Below, in pieces: positions 36,118-44,257 of a stretch of DNA of 64,000 nucleotides. This stretch comes from an uncultured Collinsella sp. Its GTDB lineage: Bacteria > Actinomycetota > Coriobacteriia > Coriobacteriales > Coriobacteriaceae. Location of the stretch: the NCBI GenBank assembly GCA_900542155.1, contig UQMD01000001.1, positions 1 through 64,000 of the forward strand, written 5' to 3'. The position numbers were made by a program, and so were the translations under genes. Position 1 is the first letter of the stretch, and every line of letters starts with the position of its first letter. A model generated the notes under the pieces. The model made no database searches and was not told the DNA's origin. It was given only the letters and a program-made list of their open reading frames with translations.

Positions 36118-37500
36118 TTATCGCCGCACGTGTCGAAGTACCTCAACAGCGGCACCAACCTCGATTACGCGACGCTCGAGGCCGCGGCAAATGGCCTCAA
36201 GTCGATCCTCCGCCGTCGCCCATTCGCTCTGCGAAAGAATCTCGATTGCCTCATCAACAAATCCGTTGAGCCGCGATGAATCGAACCAATCGAGCGAGTC
36301 CGCAAGCGCCAGCTGGACGAAAGGGTCGGGCCCAAACGGCTTAGCGGAAAACCCAAACTCCCCAGCTGAGAGCACGGCAGTTGGCACGTTATACCACAGA
36401 CAGTTGCCGCTATCGAACAGCGGTGCAGGTTTTATCTCCAGGGTGTCGACATTGCGGATGATGCCGAAGTTTCGCCAATGGCGATCGCTGTTGGCCAAAA
36501 GGGCATCGCAAACGATCATCTGCGACATAGACCTTCTCACGGCAGCCTCGTCTGCTCCATGCTTACCAAGGAAGCGGCAGTACCGGTCGTACGTCGAGTT
36601 TCCTCGCTGACCGCCAAGAGCGTTCTTAACGTAAACAGCCGGAACATATTCCTCGCGGCCGTCAAGAAAGTCGTCGCACAAACACACAGGGCCATCGAAC
36701 ATCCGCTCAACCGCATAGGGAACAAACTCACCCTCTGACAGCAAGCGACGATGTAGAGCCGTTGCAACCGCCTCGTTAAAGGGACGTTGATCGTCCATGC
36801 CGCACCCCTTGACCAGGACGCGAACACCGTTGCGAATCATCCACGATTTAGGAAGCTCGCCCTCGGATGTGTTGTCGGGATTTTTAAGACCGATGCCTTC
36901 CAGCCAACCCGAACGCCCCTCGGGCGCCGATCGCTCAAATTCGTTCTCAAAGTAATTGATGTTTCGCCATTCGAGCCCGTCGCAATCGGTCGGCCGCAGC
37001 CAATAGCAATCCGAAAGCGAGAGGCCCAGGCACTGAACCGGCACCTCAGTGCCGTTGACGATCCTTAACTCTCGGTAGCGCGAGATAAGCCCGGGGCGAA
37101 CATCGGGTACCGACCGATGCCCCCACCACGCGTTGAGCTCCCGCTTATTCACCGTTGGAGAAGAGCTCGAGCATGTGCCAAACGGCATTCGTTGCGCATC
37201 GAGGACCTCGGCGATTTCGAAGGGAAACTCGCGCGTCGGATCAAATGAGACATGCGCGACCTCATGGTCGGCCGACATCAGCGTAAACTTGCGTCCCACA
37301 TCGGCTGCAGGACGGCGCCCTCGTTTGCGGACCTTTTGATAGGCGATCGCAGAATTGTACTCGATCATCTTCCGGCCGCCCACAATATCGCACGCGAGCG
37401 TTCCCGATGCGGCAAGTTGAGATATGCGGGCTTTCGTAACGCCCAACAGGCGGGCAGCATCACCCATAGACAAGTACTCAGACGTATCCATACACCGCAT
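36118..37500 (-). CDS. HTH-HipA-like kinase fusion protein
   Basis: A 460-aa protein. Residues 5-60 form an excisionase/MerR-like helix-turn-helix (YLSMGDAARLLGVTKARISQL, slightly split, then GGRKMIEYNSAIAYQK). The C-terminal half has HipA-like kinase signatures: NSDRHWRNFGIIRN (catalytic loop, about 337) and PLFDSGNCLW (metal-binding Asp, about 362). HipA toxins phosphorylate cytosolic targets and are normally repressed by a separate HipB; here the DNA-binding part seems to be carried by the same chain. No hipB gene is adjacent. A CGTTTAGT/ACTAAACG dyad lies just upstream. The start is uncertain between GTG 37503, ATG 37500 and ATG 37491; GAGGTG precedes them. It converges with mnmA eight bases apart. 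Confidence 0.72.
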   Translation of the reverse strand: MRCMDTSEYLSMGDAARLLGVTKARISQLAASGTLACDIVGGRKMIEYNSAIAYQKVRKRGRRPAADVGRKFTLMSADHEVAHVSFDPTREFPFEIAEVLDAQRMPFGTCSSSSPTVNKRELNAWWGHRSVPDVRPGLISRYRELRIVNGTEVPVQCLGLSLSDCYWLRPTDCDGLEWRNINYFENEFERSAPEGRSGWLEGIGLKNPDNTSEGELPKSWMIRNGVRVLVKGCGMDDQRPFNEAVATALHRRLLSEGEFVPYAVERMFDGPVCLCDDFLDGREEYVPAVYVKNALGGQRGNSTYDRYCRFLGKHGADEAAVRRSMSQMIVCDALLANSDRHWRNFGIIRNVDTLEIKPAPLFDSGNCLWYNVPTAVLSAGEFGFSAKPFGPDPFVQLALADSLDWFDSSRLNGFVDEAIEILSQSEWATAEDRLEAICRGLERRVIEVGAAVEVLRHVRR

Positions 37501-37521
37501 CACCTCGTTAAGTAATTTACA

Positions 37522-37560
37522 CGTTTAGTTAATAGATTACAGACATCATAATACTAAACG
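37522..37560. promoter_or_regulatory. Dyad upstream of the HTH-HipA-like gene
   Basis: CGTTTAGT at 37522-37529 and ACTAAACG at 37553-37560, perfect 8-bp arms with a 23-base AT-rich centre. It lies directly upstream of the kinase gene, where an autoregulatory operator would be expected. Confidence 0.45.
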
Positions 37561-37567
37561 ACCCAAA

Positions 37568-37596
37568 GCGAAAAAAGGCCCGAGAAATCGGGCCTT
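37568..37596 (-). terminator. Terminator of the M42 peptidase gene
   Basis: AAGGCCCGA and TCGGGCCTT pair around GAAA; the minus strand continues TTTTTTCGC. It sits about 35 bases after the peptidase stop. Confidence 0.85.
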
Positions 37597-37629
37597 AGCG
37601 ATTGGTCAGCCGAGTCGCAAGCTGCTCCC

Positions 37630-38661
37630 CTAGCGCTGAACGTAGGCGCGAACGAGCTCGTAGGTATTGCGCACGCCGTCGATGTGGCTGCGCTCGTAGT
37701 TGTGACTCGCGTACACGCCGGGGCCGATCAGACCATGGCGAATGTCGTAGCCGGCCGAGAGCGTGGCCTCGACGTCCGAACCGTAGTGCGGGTACACATC
37801 GATGGCGTAATCGAGCTCCAGCTCGCGCGCGATATTGGACAGCGTGGTTACCAGGTCGTAGTTGTACGGACCGCCCGAATCCTTGGCGCAAATCGAAACC
37901 ATGCGCTCGGTGCAGCCAAGGTCGTCGCCCACGCAGCCCATGTCCACGCTGATCATCTCGCGCGTATCAGCCGGCACAAAGGCACCGCCGTGACCGACCT
38001 CCTCGTACACGGTAAAGAGCAGCGACACCTTGCGCGAGAGCGTCACCTCGCCAGCGGCGACGGCACGCGCCAAGCCCAGCAAAATGGAGGCCGACAGCTT
38101 GTCGTCCAAGAAGCGGCTCTTAATGTAGCCGCTCTCCGTCACCGTGGTACGCGGATCCATAGCGATGATGTCACCGGTCTGAATACCCAGCTCGAGCACA
38201 TCGTCCTTGCTGTCAACGTTCTCGTCGAGCAGGATTTCCATGTTCTTCTCGATGGTCTTGACCGGTTCATCGGCCACATGCGCCGAAGGCTCGGTATTGA
38301 GGACCACACCCGTGTACACATTGCCGTCACGCGTGTAGACGGTACAGTTCTCGCCATCGGCCGTAGACCACTGATGCCCGCCTAGGGTCGTGGGGCGCAG
38401 GCGACCATTGTCCTTAATGGAGCGCACCATGGCGCCCAGGGTATCGACATGGCTCGCCAGTACGAGCGGCTCACCCTCGCCACCAAGCTCAACGAGCACG
38501 TTACCCTTATTAGAACGCTCAGGCCCAAACCCCATATCGCACAACGTTTCCATTAGATAATCAGTCGCCGCACGGGTATAGCCCGTAGGCGAGGCAATAG
38601 AAGTCAGCGTCTTAAGCTGGTCAGTAATAAAACCAAGCGTAGAATCCATTTGGGACACCAT
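37630..38661 (-). CDS. M42-family aminopeptidase
   Basis: A 343-aa metallopeptidase of the glutamyl aminopeptidase/cellulase-M (M42) family. Metal and catalytic residues are visible: LASHVDTLG (His, Asp; about 68-76), RFLDDKLSAS (bridging Asp, about 178), YEEVGHGGAF (catalytic Glu-Glu, about 210), VDMGCVG (Asp, about 232) and ASHNYERSH near the end (His). It should release N-terminal residues from peptides in the cytosol as a large oligomer. The ATG at 38661 follows GGAG by six bases; an internal ATG at 38649 is possible. It has its own terminator. Confidence 0.92.
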   Translation of the reverse strand: MVSQMDSTLGFITDQLKTLTSIASPTGYTRAATDYLMETLCDMGFGPERSNKGNVLVELGGEGEPLVLASHVDTLGAMVRSIKDNGRLRPTTLGGHQWSTADGENCTVYTRDGNVYTGVVLNTEPSAHVADEPVKTIEKNMEILLDENVDSKDDVLELGIQTGDIIAMDPRTTVTESGYIKSRFLDDKLSASILLGLARAVAAGEVTLSRKVSLLFTVYEEVGHGGAFVPADTREMISVDMGCVGDDLGCTERMVSICAKDSGGPYNYDLVTTLSNIARELELDYAIDVYPHYGSDVEATLSAGYDIRHGLIGPGVYASHNYERSHIDGVRNTYELVRAYVQR

Positions 38662-38788
38662 CCACAACTCCAAAGTCAACATCCCGTAATCAGTAAAAGC
38701 CCCAACAACGATACCATCACGCACAAATATTTACCCAGCGAGATGACCCATCGAGCTCTTCCGAACAGCGCCCGCCACGACAACGAGA

Positions 38789-38916
38789 CGGCGGGCCCCG
38801 CCCGTTAGCCCCAGAATCTTTCCGCAGGACAGAAGGAGGCCCCGCCGCACGTAGTGCGCAGCGGGGGCTCCGACATGTCCGAGGACGATTCTGGGGCTAA
38901 CGGGCGGGGCCCGCCG
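38789..38916. repeat. 128-nt structured element with perfect 30-bp outer stem
   Basis: Left arm 38789-38818 and right arm 38887-38916 are exact reverse complements (30 bp, starting CGGCGGGCCCCGCCCG). Inside is AGAAGGAGGCCCCGCCGCAC, a GCAC/GTGC apical hairpin, then GCGGGGGCTCC. The layout resembles the family F elements at 14701 and 56130, with different sequence in the stems. It lies just after the alcohol dehydrogenase stop, so it may also act in termination. Confidence 0.7.
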
Positions 38917-38923
38917 AACCAGG

Positions 38924-40090
38924 TTAAGCAGCCGGGCAGATCTTCTTGAAGAGCTCGATGACGTCGTCGAGCGTCGCCTCGCGCGGGTTGCCCGGGAAGC
39001 AGGCGTCGGCCATAGCGTCCTTGGCCAGGACCTCGATCTCGTCGGCCTTCATGGCCTCGCAGACGTGCGGGATGTTCACGTCGGCAGAGAGCTGCTTGAC
39101 GGCGGCGATGGCAGCGTCAGCGGCCTCGTCGGTGCTCATGCCCGTGGTGTCAACGCCCATGGCGACGGCAACCTTGGCCAGGCGCTCGGCGCAAACCGGC
39201 TTGTTGAACTCCATGGCGATCGGCAGCAGCATGGCGCAAGCGACGCCGTGCGGGGTGTCGTAGTGAGCGGACAGGGTGTGAGCCATGGCGTGGTCGATGC
39301 CCAGGCCAACATTGGAGAAGCCCATGCCGGCGACATACTGGCCAAGGGCCATGCCCTCGCGGCCGGAGCCGGGCTGACCGGACTTGGCCTCAGCGACAGA
39401 GTCGCGCAGGTTCTCGCTAATCAGCTTAATAGCCTCAAAGTGGAACATGTCGGAGAGCTCCCAAGCGCCCTTGGTGGTGTAGCCCTCGATAGCGTGGGTC
39501 AGAGCATCCATGCCGGTAGAAGCGGTCAGGCCGGCGGGCATGGAAGCCATCATGTCGGGGTCGACGACGGCGACCTCGGGGGCATCGTTGGTGTCGACGC
39601 ACACGAACTTGCGGACCTTCTCGGGGTCGGTGATGACGTAGTTGATGGTCACCTCAGCGGCAGTACCGGCGGTCGTCGGCACGGCGATGGTGAACACGGC
39701 GTGGTTCTTAGTCGGAGCAACGCCCTCGAGGCTGCGGACATCGGCGAACTCGGGGTTGTTGATGATGATGCCGATAGCCTTGGCGGTGTCCATGGAGGAG
39801 CCGCCACCGATAGTCACGATAGCGTCAGCCTCGGCGACCTTGAAGGCCTCGACGCCGTCCTTGACGTTCTGGATGGTGGGGTTGGGCTTAATCTCGGAGT
39901 AGAGGCTCCAAGCAATACCGGCGGCATCGAGCTCGTCGGTCACCTTGGCGGTAACGCCAAACTTGACCAAATCGGGATCGGAGCAGACGAAGATCTTCTT
40001 GTAGCCGCGACGCTGGAGCTCGCCGGGGATCTCCTTGATGGCGCCAGAACCATGATAAGAAATGGTGTTAAGAACGAAACGATTAGCCAT
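38924..40090 (-). CDS. Iron-containing alcohol dehydrogenase
   Basis: A 388-aa group III dehydrogenase related to FucO and ethanol/propanediol dehydrogenases. NAD-binding GGGSSMDTAKAIG is at about 97-109. The iron ligands are in TGMDALTHAIEGY (about 190-202) and GIDHAMAHTLSAHYDTPHG (about 258-277). The start at 40090 follows GGGAGG by six bases. It reduces aldehydes or oxidises small alcohols; the substrate cannot be told from sequence. It is transcribed alone from a promoter region with two operator-like sites (40149-40205), suggesting repression by a LacI-type or similar regulator not encoded here. Confidence 0.93.
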   Translation of the reverse strand: MANRFVLNTISYHGSGAIKEIPGELQRRGYKKIFVCSDPDLVKFGVTAKVTDELDAAGIAWSLYSEIKPNPTIQNVKDGVEAFKVAEADAIVTIGGGSSMDTAKAIGIIINNPEFADVRSLEGVAPTKNHAVFTIAVPTTAGTAAEVTINYVITDPEKVRKFVCVDTNDAPEVAVVDPDMMASMPAGLTASTGMDALTHAIEGYTTKGAWELSDMFHFEAIKLISENLRDSVAEAKSGQPGSGREGMALGQYVAGMGFSNVGLGIDHAMAHTLSAHYDTPHGVACAMLLPIAMEFNKPVCAERLAKVAVAMGVDTTGMSTDEAADAAIAAVKQLSADVNIPHVCEAMKADEIEVLAKDAMADACFPGNPREATLDDVIELFKKICPAA

Positions 40091-40148
40091 TGATAGCCTC
40101 CCATCGTGTGCGGGGCACCCATTACGCCCCACGCTATGAATCTCATCC

Positions 40149-40205
40149 TAACGCTTTTGAAACAAAAAATGCATGAGAACATCAAAAGTGTTAAAGCGTT
40201 TCAAC
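40149..40205. promoter_or_regulatory. Pair of inverted operator-like sites upstream of the alcohol dehydrogenase
   Basis: TAACGCTTTTGAAAC (40149-40163) and GTTAAAGCGTTTCAAC (40190-40205) share AACGCTTT/AAAGCGTT in opposite orientation, about 41 bases centre to centre, close to four helical turns. The second is nearly palindromic (TTGAAACGCTTTAA). This suggests a looping repressor, though the exact catabolite-response consensus is not met. Confidence 0.45.
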
Positions 40206-40325
40206 ATAATAACGGAGCCCCAGTCCTTCCCTCCCGACAGCAGCGAAGGCTAGATTATAGGAGCAATCGCCCAAAGAATACGAGCAACTCAGTCTATAAA
40301 TTGTTTCTGTTTTAGCAATATATGT

Positions 40326-40354
40326 TTGACAATACGTTTATAAAAGGATACTTT
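40326..40354 (+). promoter_or_regulatory. Sigma-70-type promoter of the LURP-one-like gene
   Basis: TTGACA at 40326-40331, a 17-base spacer and TACTTT at 40349-40354. It is a near-consensus promoter in a low-GC stretch, giving a transcript start around 40361. Confidence 0.6.
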
Positions 40355-40366
40355 ATAGTGATCAAT

Positions 40367-40522
40367 ATGCGTGCAGCAAATAGTGTCATTCATTTTGTTA
40401 GAAATTGCCCATGCGGTTATTGCAGCTGCATGTACTGCAACGTACAGCGTAATTCTCCGCACGAAGCAGAAGACGGTTCCAATTCGATCGAGGCGATGAC
40501 GCATGATGGCTACTGGTCCTAA
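40367..40522 (+). CDS. Possible small Cys-rich peptide
   Basis: A 51-codon frame from the ATG at 40367 encodes a peptide with six Cys in a tight cluster (NCPCGYCSCMYCNVQ). It overlaps the start of the next gene by 20 bases in another frame. The predicted transcript would begin only a few bases upstream, so translation would be nearly leaderless, and no binding site is visible on that RNA. It may be chance; if real, it could be a leader peptide or metal-binding microprotein. Confidence 0.25.
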   Translation: MRAANSVIHFVRNCPCGYCSCMYCNVQRNSPHEAEDGSNSIEAMTHDGYWS

Positions 40523-41042
40523 ATCGAGCAAGACGGCTACAAACGAATATCGAATCTCAATTGAAGGTAACCCTTATCCGCATGCTCTGGCTCTCGTCAA
40601 CCCAGCGGGAGACAACCTCAACATCAAAAGACATGGGTTCACGGGTCCACTAGGACAGCTATTGAGTCTTAAATACACCGTTTATGACGATGCAAATGAA
40701 AAACTCTTTACTGTCGTCGACGGTGGTTTTAGTAACATGCCCAGGGTTGCGCTCATCATCGAACACAAGGAAGTTGCGGTGTTCGATTATGGCCTAAACA
40801 GACTTGAGATGAAGTGCGTAACGAACATACCGAATTACACAATAAAAGGTAACTTCCTATTTGGAGATTACGATATATTCAGTCAACGGGAAGTGGAGCT
40901 ATCTTCAGTTAACGTCCTTCAATGTGATAAACAATCGTGCTTTAACATACAGGTTTTGGATAAAGCCGAATTAGCCGCCGCAATTGGAATACCTACAGCC
41001 ATTGCCCTACTTAGGGCTCGAATTGAAGAGCATCTCGAATAA
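40503..41042 (+). CDS. LURP-one-related (YxjI-like) protein, low GC
   Basis: A 179-aa product with the beta-rich pattern of LURP-one-related proteins: LLSLKYTVYDDANEKLFTV, VALIIEHKEVAVFDY, then NYTIKGNFLFGDYDIFSQ. This fold resembles Tubby and phospholipid scramblases; bacterial members have no proven role. Base composition is clearly lower in GC than both neighbours, and codon use differs (many AAA, AAT, TTA), suggesting recent acquisition. GAGGCG lies about six bases before the ATG at 40503; ATG 40506 is also possible. The family call rests on pattern, not on a search. Confidence 0.6.
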   Translation: MMATGPKSSKTATNEYRISIEGNPYPHALALVNPAGDNLNIKRHGFTGPLGQLLSLKYTVYDDANEKLFTVVDGGFSNMPRVALIIEHKEVAVFDYGLNRLEMKCVTNIPNYTIKGNFLFGDYDIFSQREVELSSVNVLQCDKQSCFNIQVLDKAELAAAIGIPTAIALLRARIEEHLE

Positions 41043-41056
41043 ATCGCAAAAAGTAG

Positions 41057-41115
41057 TTCGTAACAACATTCAGGAGCTAGATAGTTTTTCTGGCTCCTGA
41101 ATGTTGTTACGAACA
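41057..41115. repeat. Perfect 22-bp palindrome after the LURP-one-like gene
   Basis: GTTCGTAACAACATTCAGGAGC at 41057-41078 would exceed the quoting limit in longer form; its exact complement is at 41094-41115, with a 15-base loop containing TTTTT. It lies between the convergent LURP-one-like and DUF1275 genes and could terminate both. Confidence 0.75.
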
Positions 41116-41121
41116 TGCACC

Positions 41122-41841
41122 TTAGCGCTTAAGACTCGTGGTCTGCCAGTCAGCTATGATGCGGGCCCATTTCCTGCGCAAATCGCGTTCACGGTCGATA
41201 AACATGATGGCAAACGCGATAAACAGCAGCACGCTCGCCACCGCAATGGCGTGCAGCCCCATGCGCTCAATACACCAGTTGCCCAGCACGGCGCCAAACA
41301 CAAAGGTAAAGATCACGCCAAAGTACAGCAAGCCGTTTTCCAAAAAGCCGCGCTTGTGGGTGATGATGTAATCGTCCACGTTTTGCAGCGCGTTGCGCAA
41401 GTTGCCGATACACATGGTCGTGGCGATGCCGTGTCCATGAATCTTGCGGAAACTCTCGACCTGCATACCGCAGGCAAACGAGGTAAGGCAGTTGGCGAGC
41501 AGGTTGAAATCGCCACCGGGAATAAAACTCACGCCCAGCAAGATGCCGGCTTCAAAGAACACCGTCACCTGGCGCCAGTGAATCACGCTGCCAAAACGCT
41601 CGTGTACCAGGTCGGCAAGCATAATGCCCACAGCAAACGAAACCACAGGGAAGAAGTAACGCCCCGCAAGTGCCCAATTGCCCTCCGAGATGCTCACGCC
41701 CACCAGCAGGATGTTGCCCGTCTGCGCGTTGGCGAAAACATGGTCGCGCCCAATGTACGAATACACATCCATAAAGCCACCGGCGAGCGCCAAGATGATG
41801 CCCAGCTCGATGGACTCCGATATCTGTTTGGCACGCTGCAT
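41122..41841 (-). CDS. YoaK/DUF1275 family membrane protein
   Basis: A 239-aa protein with six or more membrane helices and the DUF1275 hallmarks: ALAGGFMDVYSYIGRDHVFANAQTGNILL, quoted in parts as GGFMDVYSYI and ANAQTGNILL, plus FACGMQVESFRK and TTMCIGNLRNAL. Function unknown; the family is sometimes called a putative permease. The start at 41841 is supported by GGAGG ten bases upstream; the much longer frame upstream is not supported. It ends in a basic cytosolic tail. Confidence 0.88.
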   Translation of the reverse strand: MQRAKQISESIELGIILALAGGFMDVYSYIGRDHVFANAQTGNILLVGVSISEGNWALAGRYFFPVVSFAVGIMLADLVHERFGSVIHWRQVTVFFEAGILLGVSFIPGGDFNLLANCLTSFACGMQVESFRKIHGHGIATTMCIGNLRNALQNVDDYIITHKRGFLENGLLYFGVIFTFVFGAVLGNWCIERMGLHAIAVASVLLFIAFAIMFIDRERDLRRKWARIIADWQTTSLKR

Positions 41842-42109
41842 CGTCGTACATCCTCCTTGTTGACGACCCTCTCGTGCGTTGGCGGAGACATTGCCGCCAT
41901 TCATACTGTAACCCATTGACAACATGGCGTGCGCGCGAGACGACCCCTTCGACACGGGGATACACAGTCTGGAAACAAACGGCGGGAGAAGCGCCGACAC
42001 CCGCATCGACGCGCCGATCCGCCAGCTCATGTACTCCACCAGTCTTTTTAGCCCCGTTCCAAAAAGACTGGTTACAATTACGTGCAGCATACAAACACCG
42101 GGAGGGATC

Positions 42110-44257
42110 GTGGCAAAAAAGCCTCAGCACGCTCAGAATAACCAGCGCAGTCAGCAGGGCAAACAGGGCCAGCAGCAAAAGCGCGGCGGTAAGGCGCAGG
42201 TCACGGCCGCCCCCGCCACCCGGGCCGCGCACACCCAGGCAGCGCCCTCACGCCCCTGGCGTCCGGGCCGCGATAAGTTCCTACCCGTCAGTCGCGCCGA
42301 CATGGATGCGCGCGGCTGGGACCAGTGCGACTTTGTCTACATCTGCGGCGACGCCTACGTGGACCACCCCAGCTTTGGCATGGCCATCGTCAGCCGCGTA
42401 CTCGACGCGCACGGCTACAAAGTGGGCATCATCTGCCAGCCCGACTGGACCGACCCCGCCAGCATCACCGTGCTCGGCGAGCCGCGCCTGGGCTTTCTCG
42501 TCAGCGCCGGCAACATGGACTCCATGGTCAACCACTATTCGGTGACCAAGCACCGCCGCCACACCGACGCCTATACCCCCGGCGGCGAGGAGGGTCACCG
42601 CCCCAACCGAGCCGTCACGGTCTACGGAAATCTCATCCGCCAGACGTTTAAGGATGCCCCCATCATTATCGGTGGCATCGAGGCAAGCCTACGTCGCTTG
42701 GCCCACTACGATTACTGGCAGGACAAGCTCAAGCGCTCGGTACTGCTCGACTCGGGCGCCGACATCCTCATCTACGGCATGGGCGAGCACGCGATCGTCG
42801 AGATCGCCGATGCGCTCGACGCGGGACTACCCGTCGATCAGATTACCTATATCAATGGCACCGTCTACCGCACCAGCTCGCTCGACGAGGTCTACGACTA
42901 CGACCTGCTGCCCAGCTGGGACGACCTTACCGCCGACAAGCTCAACTACGCGCGCAGCTTTAACGTGCAGCAGCAGAATATGGACCCCATCACCGGACAT
43001 CGCCTGGTAGAGCCCTACCCCAACAGCGTCTATGTGGTGCAGAACCCGCCTTCGGCGACGCTCACCACTGACGAGATGGACGAGGTGGCAGAGCTCCCCT
43101 ACGCACGCGATTGGCATCCCGACTACGACGCGGCAGGCGGCGTGCCTGCCTTTGCCGAGATCAAGTTTTCCATCAGCTCTAACCGCGGCTGCTTTGGCGA
43201 GTGCTCGTTTTGCGCGCTCACCTTCCACCAGGGCCGCGTGCTGCAGATGCGCAGCCACGATTCGATCATGCGCGAGGCCGAGCTGCTCACGCGCGACCCC
43301 GAGTTTAAGGGCTACATCAACGACGTGGGCGGACCGACGGCCAACTTTAGCCGTCCTGCCTGCGACAAACAGCTCAAGCACGGCGTGTGCAAGAACAAGC
43401 GCTGTCTGTGGCCGAGCGTATGCAAGAACATGGTGGTCGACGAGAGCGGCTACACGCAGCTGCTGCGCGACCTGCGCCAGCTGACGGGCGTCAAAAAGGT
43501 CTTCGTGCGCAGCGGCATCCGCTTTGACTACACCATGGCCGACACCTCGGACGAGTTTTTGCGCGAGCTGCTGGAACATCACGTCTCGGGTCAGCTACGC
43601 GTAGCGCCCGAGCACGTGAGCGATGCGGTGCTGTCCGTGATGGGCAAACCGAGCCGAGCCGTCTACGACGCGTTCTGCCGCAAATTTGAGCGCTTGAACC
43701 GCGAATACGGACTCAAGCAGTACGTGGTGCCGTACCTCATCTCGAGCCACCCCGGCTCGACCATGAAGGAAGCGGTGGAGCTTGCCGAGGCCGTGCGCGA
43801 CATGGGCTACATGCCCGAGCAGGTGCAGGACTTCTACCCCACCCCGTCCACGATGAGCACTTGCATGTACTACACCGGCGTTGACCCGCGCACCATGGAG
43901 CCAATCTATGTGGCGCGTGACCCGCACGAGAAGGCTATGCAGCGCGCGCTCATCCAATATCGCAAACCCGAGAACTACAAGCTCGTGCGCGAGGCACTGG
44001 AGAAAGCCGGGCGTCGTGACCTGATCGGCTACACCAAGCATTGTCTGATTCGTCCCGTGCCGCCGCGCCCGGGCGAGACGTCTGCTGGCGGCGGGCATGG
44101 CACCGGCAAGAAGGGCGGCAGGGCCCACGGTGGTGCCGGCAAGGGCCCCAAGGGCAGCAAGGGGCACGGCGGCATGTCGCGTGCGCAGAACACCGCCGGC
44201 CGCAACCGTGCGGCCCAGGGACGACAGGGCGCCAACGGAGGCGGGCGTCACAACTAG
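42110..44257 (+). CDS. YgiQ-family radical SAM protein
   Basis: A 715-aa protein. The start is GTG at 42110, with GGGAGGG four bases before. Residues 1-50 are a Gln/Ala-rich linker, then the YgiQ N-terminal domain (FVYICGDAYVDHPSFGMAI). The radical SAM motif is CFGECSFC (Cys-x3-Cys-x2-Cys, about 363), and a further Cys cluster CKNKRCLWPSVC follows. The C-terminal DUF3362-like part holds PEQVQDFYPTPSTMSTCMYY. The last 55 residues are a basic Gly/Lys/Arg/His tail, suggestive of RNA contact. The substrate of YgiQ proteins is not known. The stop shares CTAG with the stop of the convergent CPBP gene. Confidence 0.92.
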   Translation: MAKKPQHAQNNQRSQQGKQGQQQKRGGKAQVTAAPATRAAHTQAAPSRPWRPGRDKFLPVSRADMDARGWDQCDFVYICGDAYVDHPSFGMAIVSRVLDAHGYKVGIICQPDWTDPASITVLGEPRLGFLVSAGNMDSMVNHYSVTKHRRHTDAYTPGGEEGHRPNRAVTVYGNLIRQTFKDAPIIIGGIEASLRRLAHYDYWQDKLKRSVLLDSGADILIYGMGEHAIVEIADALDAGLPVDQITYINGTVYRTSSLDEVYDYDLLPSWDDLTADKLNYARSFNVQQQNMDPITGHRLVEPYPNSVYVVQNPPSATLTTDEMDEVAELPYARDWHPDYDAAGGVPAFAEIKFSISSNRGCFGECSFCALTFHQGRVLQMRSHDSIMREAELLTRDPEFKGYINDVGGPTANFSRPACDKQLKHGVCKNKRCLWPSVCKNMVVDESGYTQLLRDLRQLTGVKKVFVRSGIRFDYTMADTSDEFLRELLEHHVSGQLRVAPEHVSDAVLSVMGKPSRAVYDAFCRKFERLNREYGLKQYVVPYLISSHPGSTMKEAVELAEAVRDMGYMPEQVQDFYPTPSTMSTCMYYTGVDPRTMEPIYVARDPHEKAMQRALIQYRKPENYKLVREALEKAGRRDLIGYTKHCLIRPVPPRPGETSAGGGHGTGKKGGRAHGGAGKGPKGSKGHGGMSRAQNTAGRNRAAQGRQGANGGGRHN

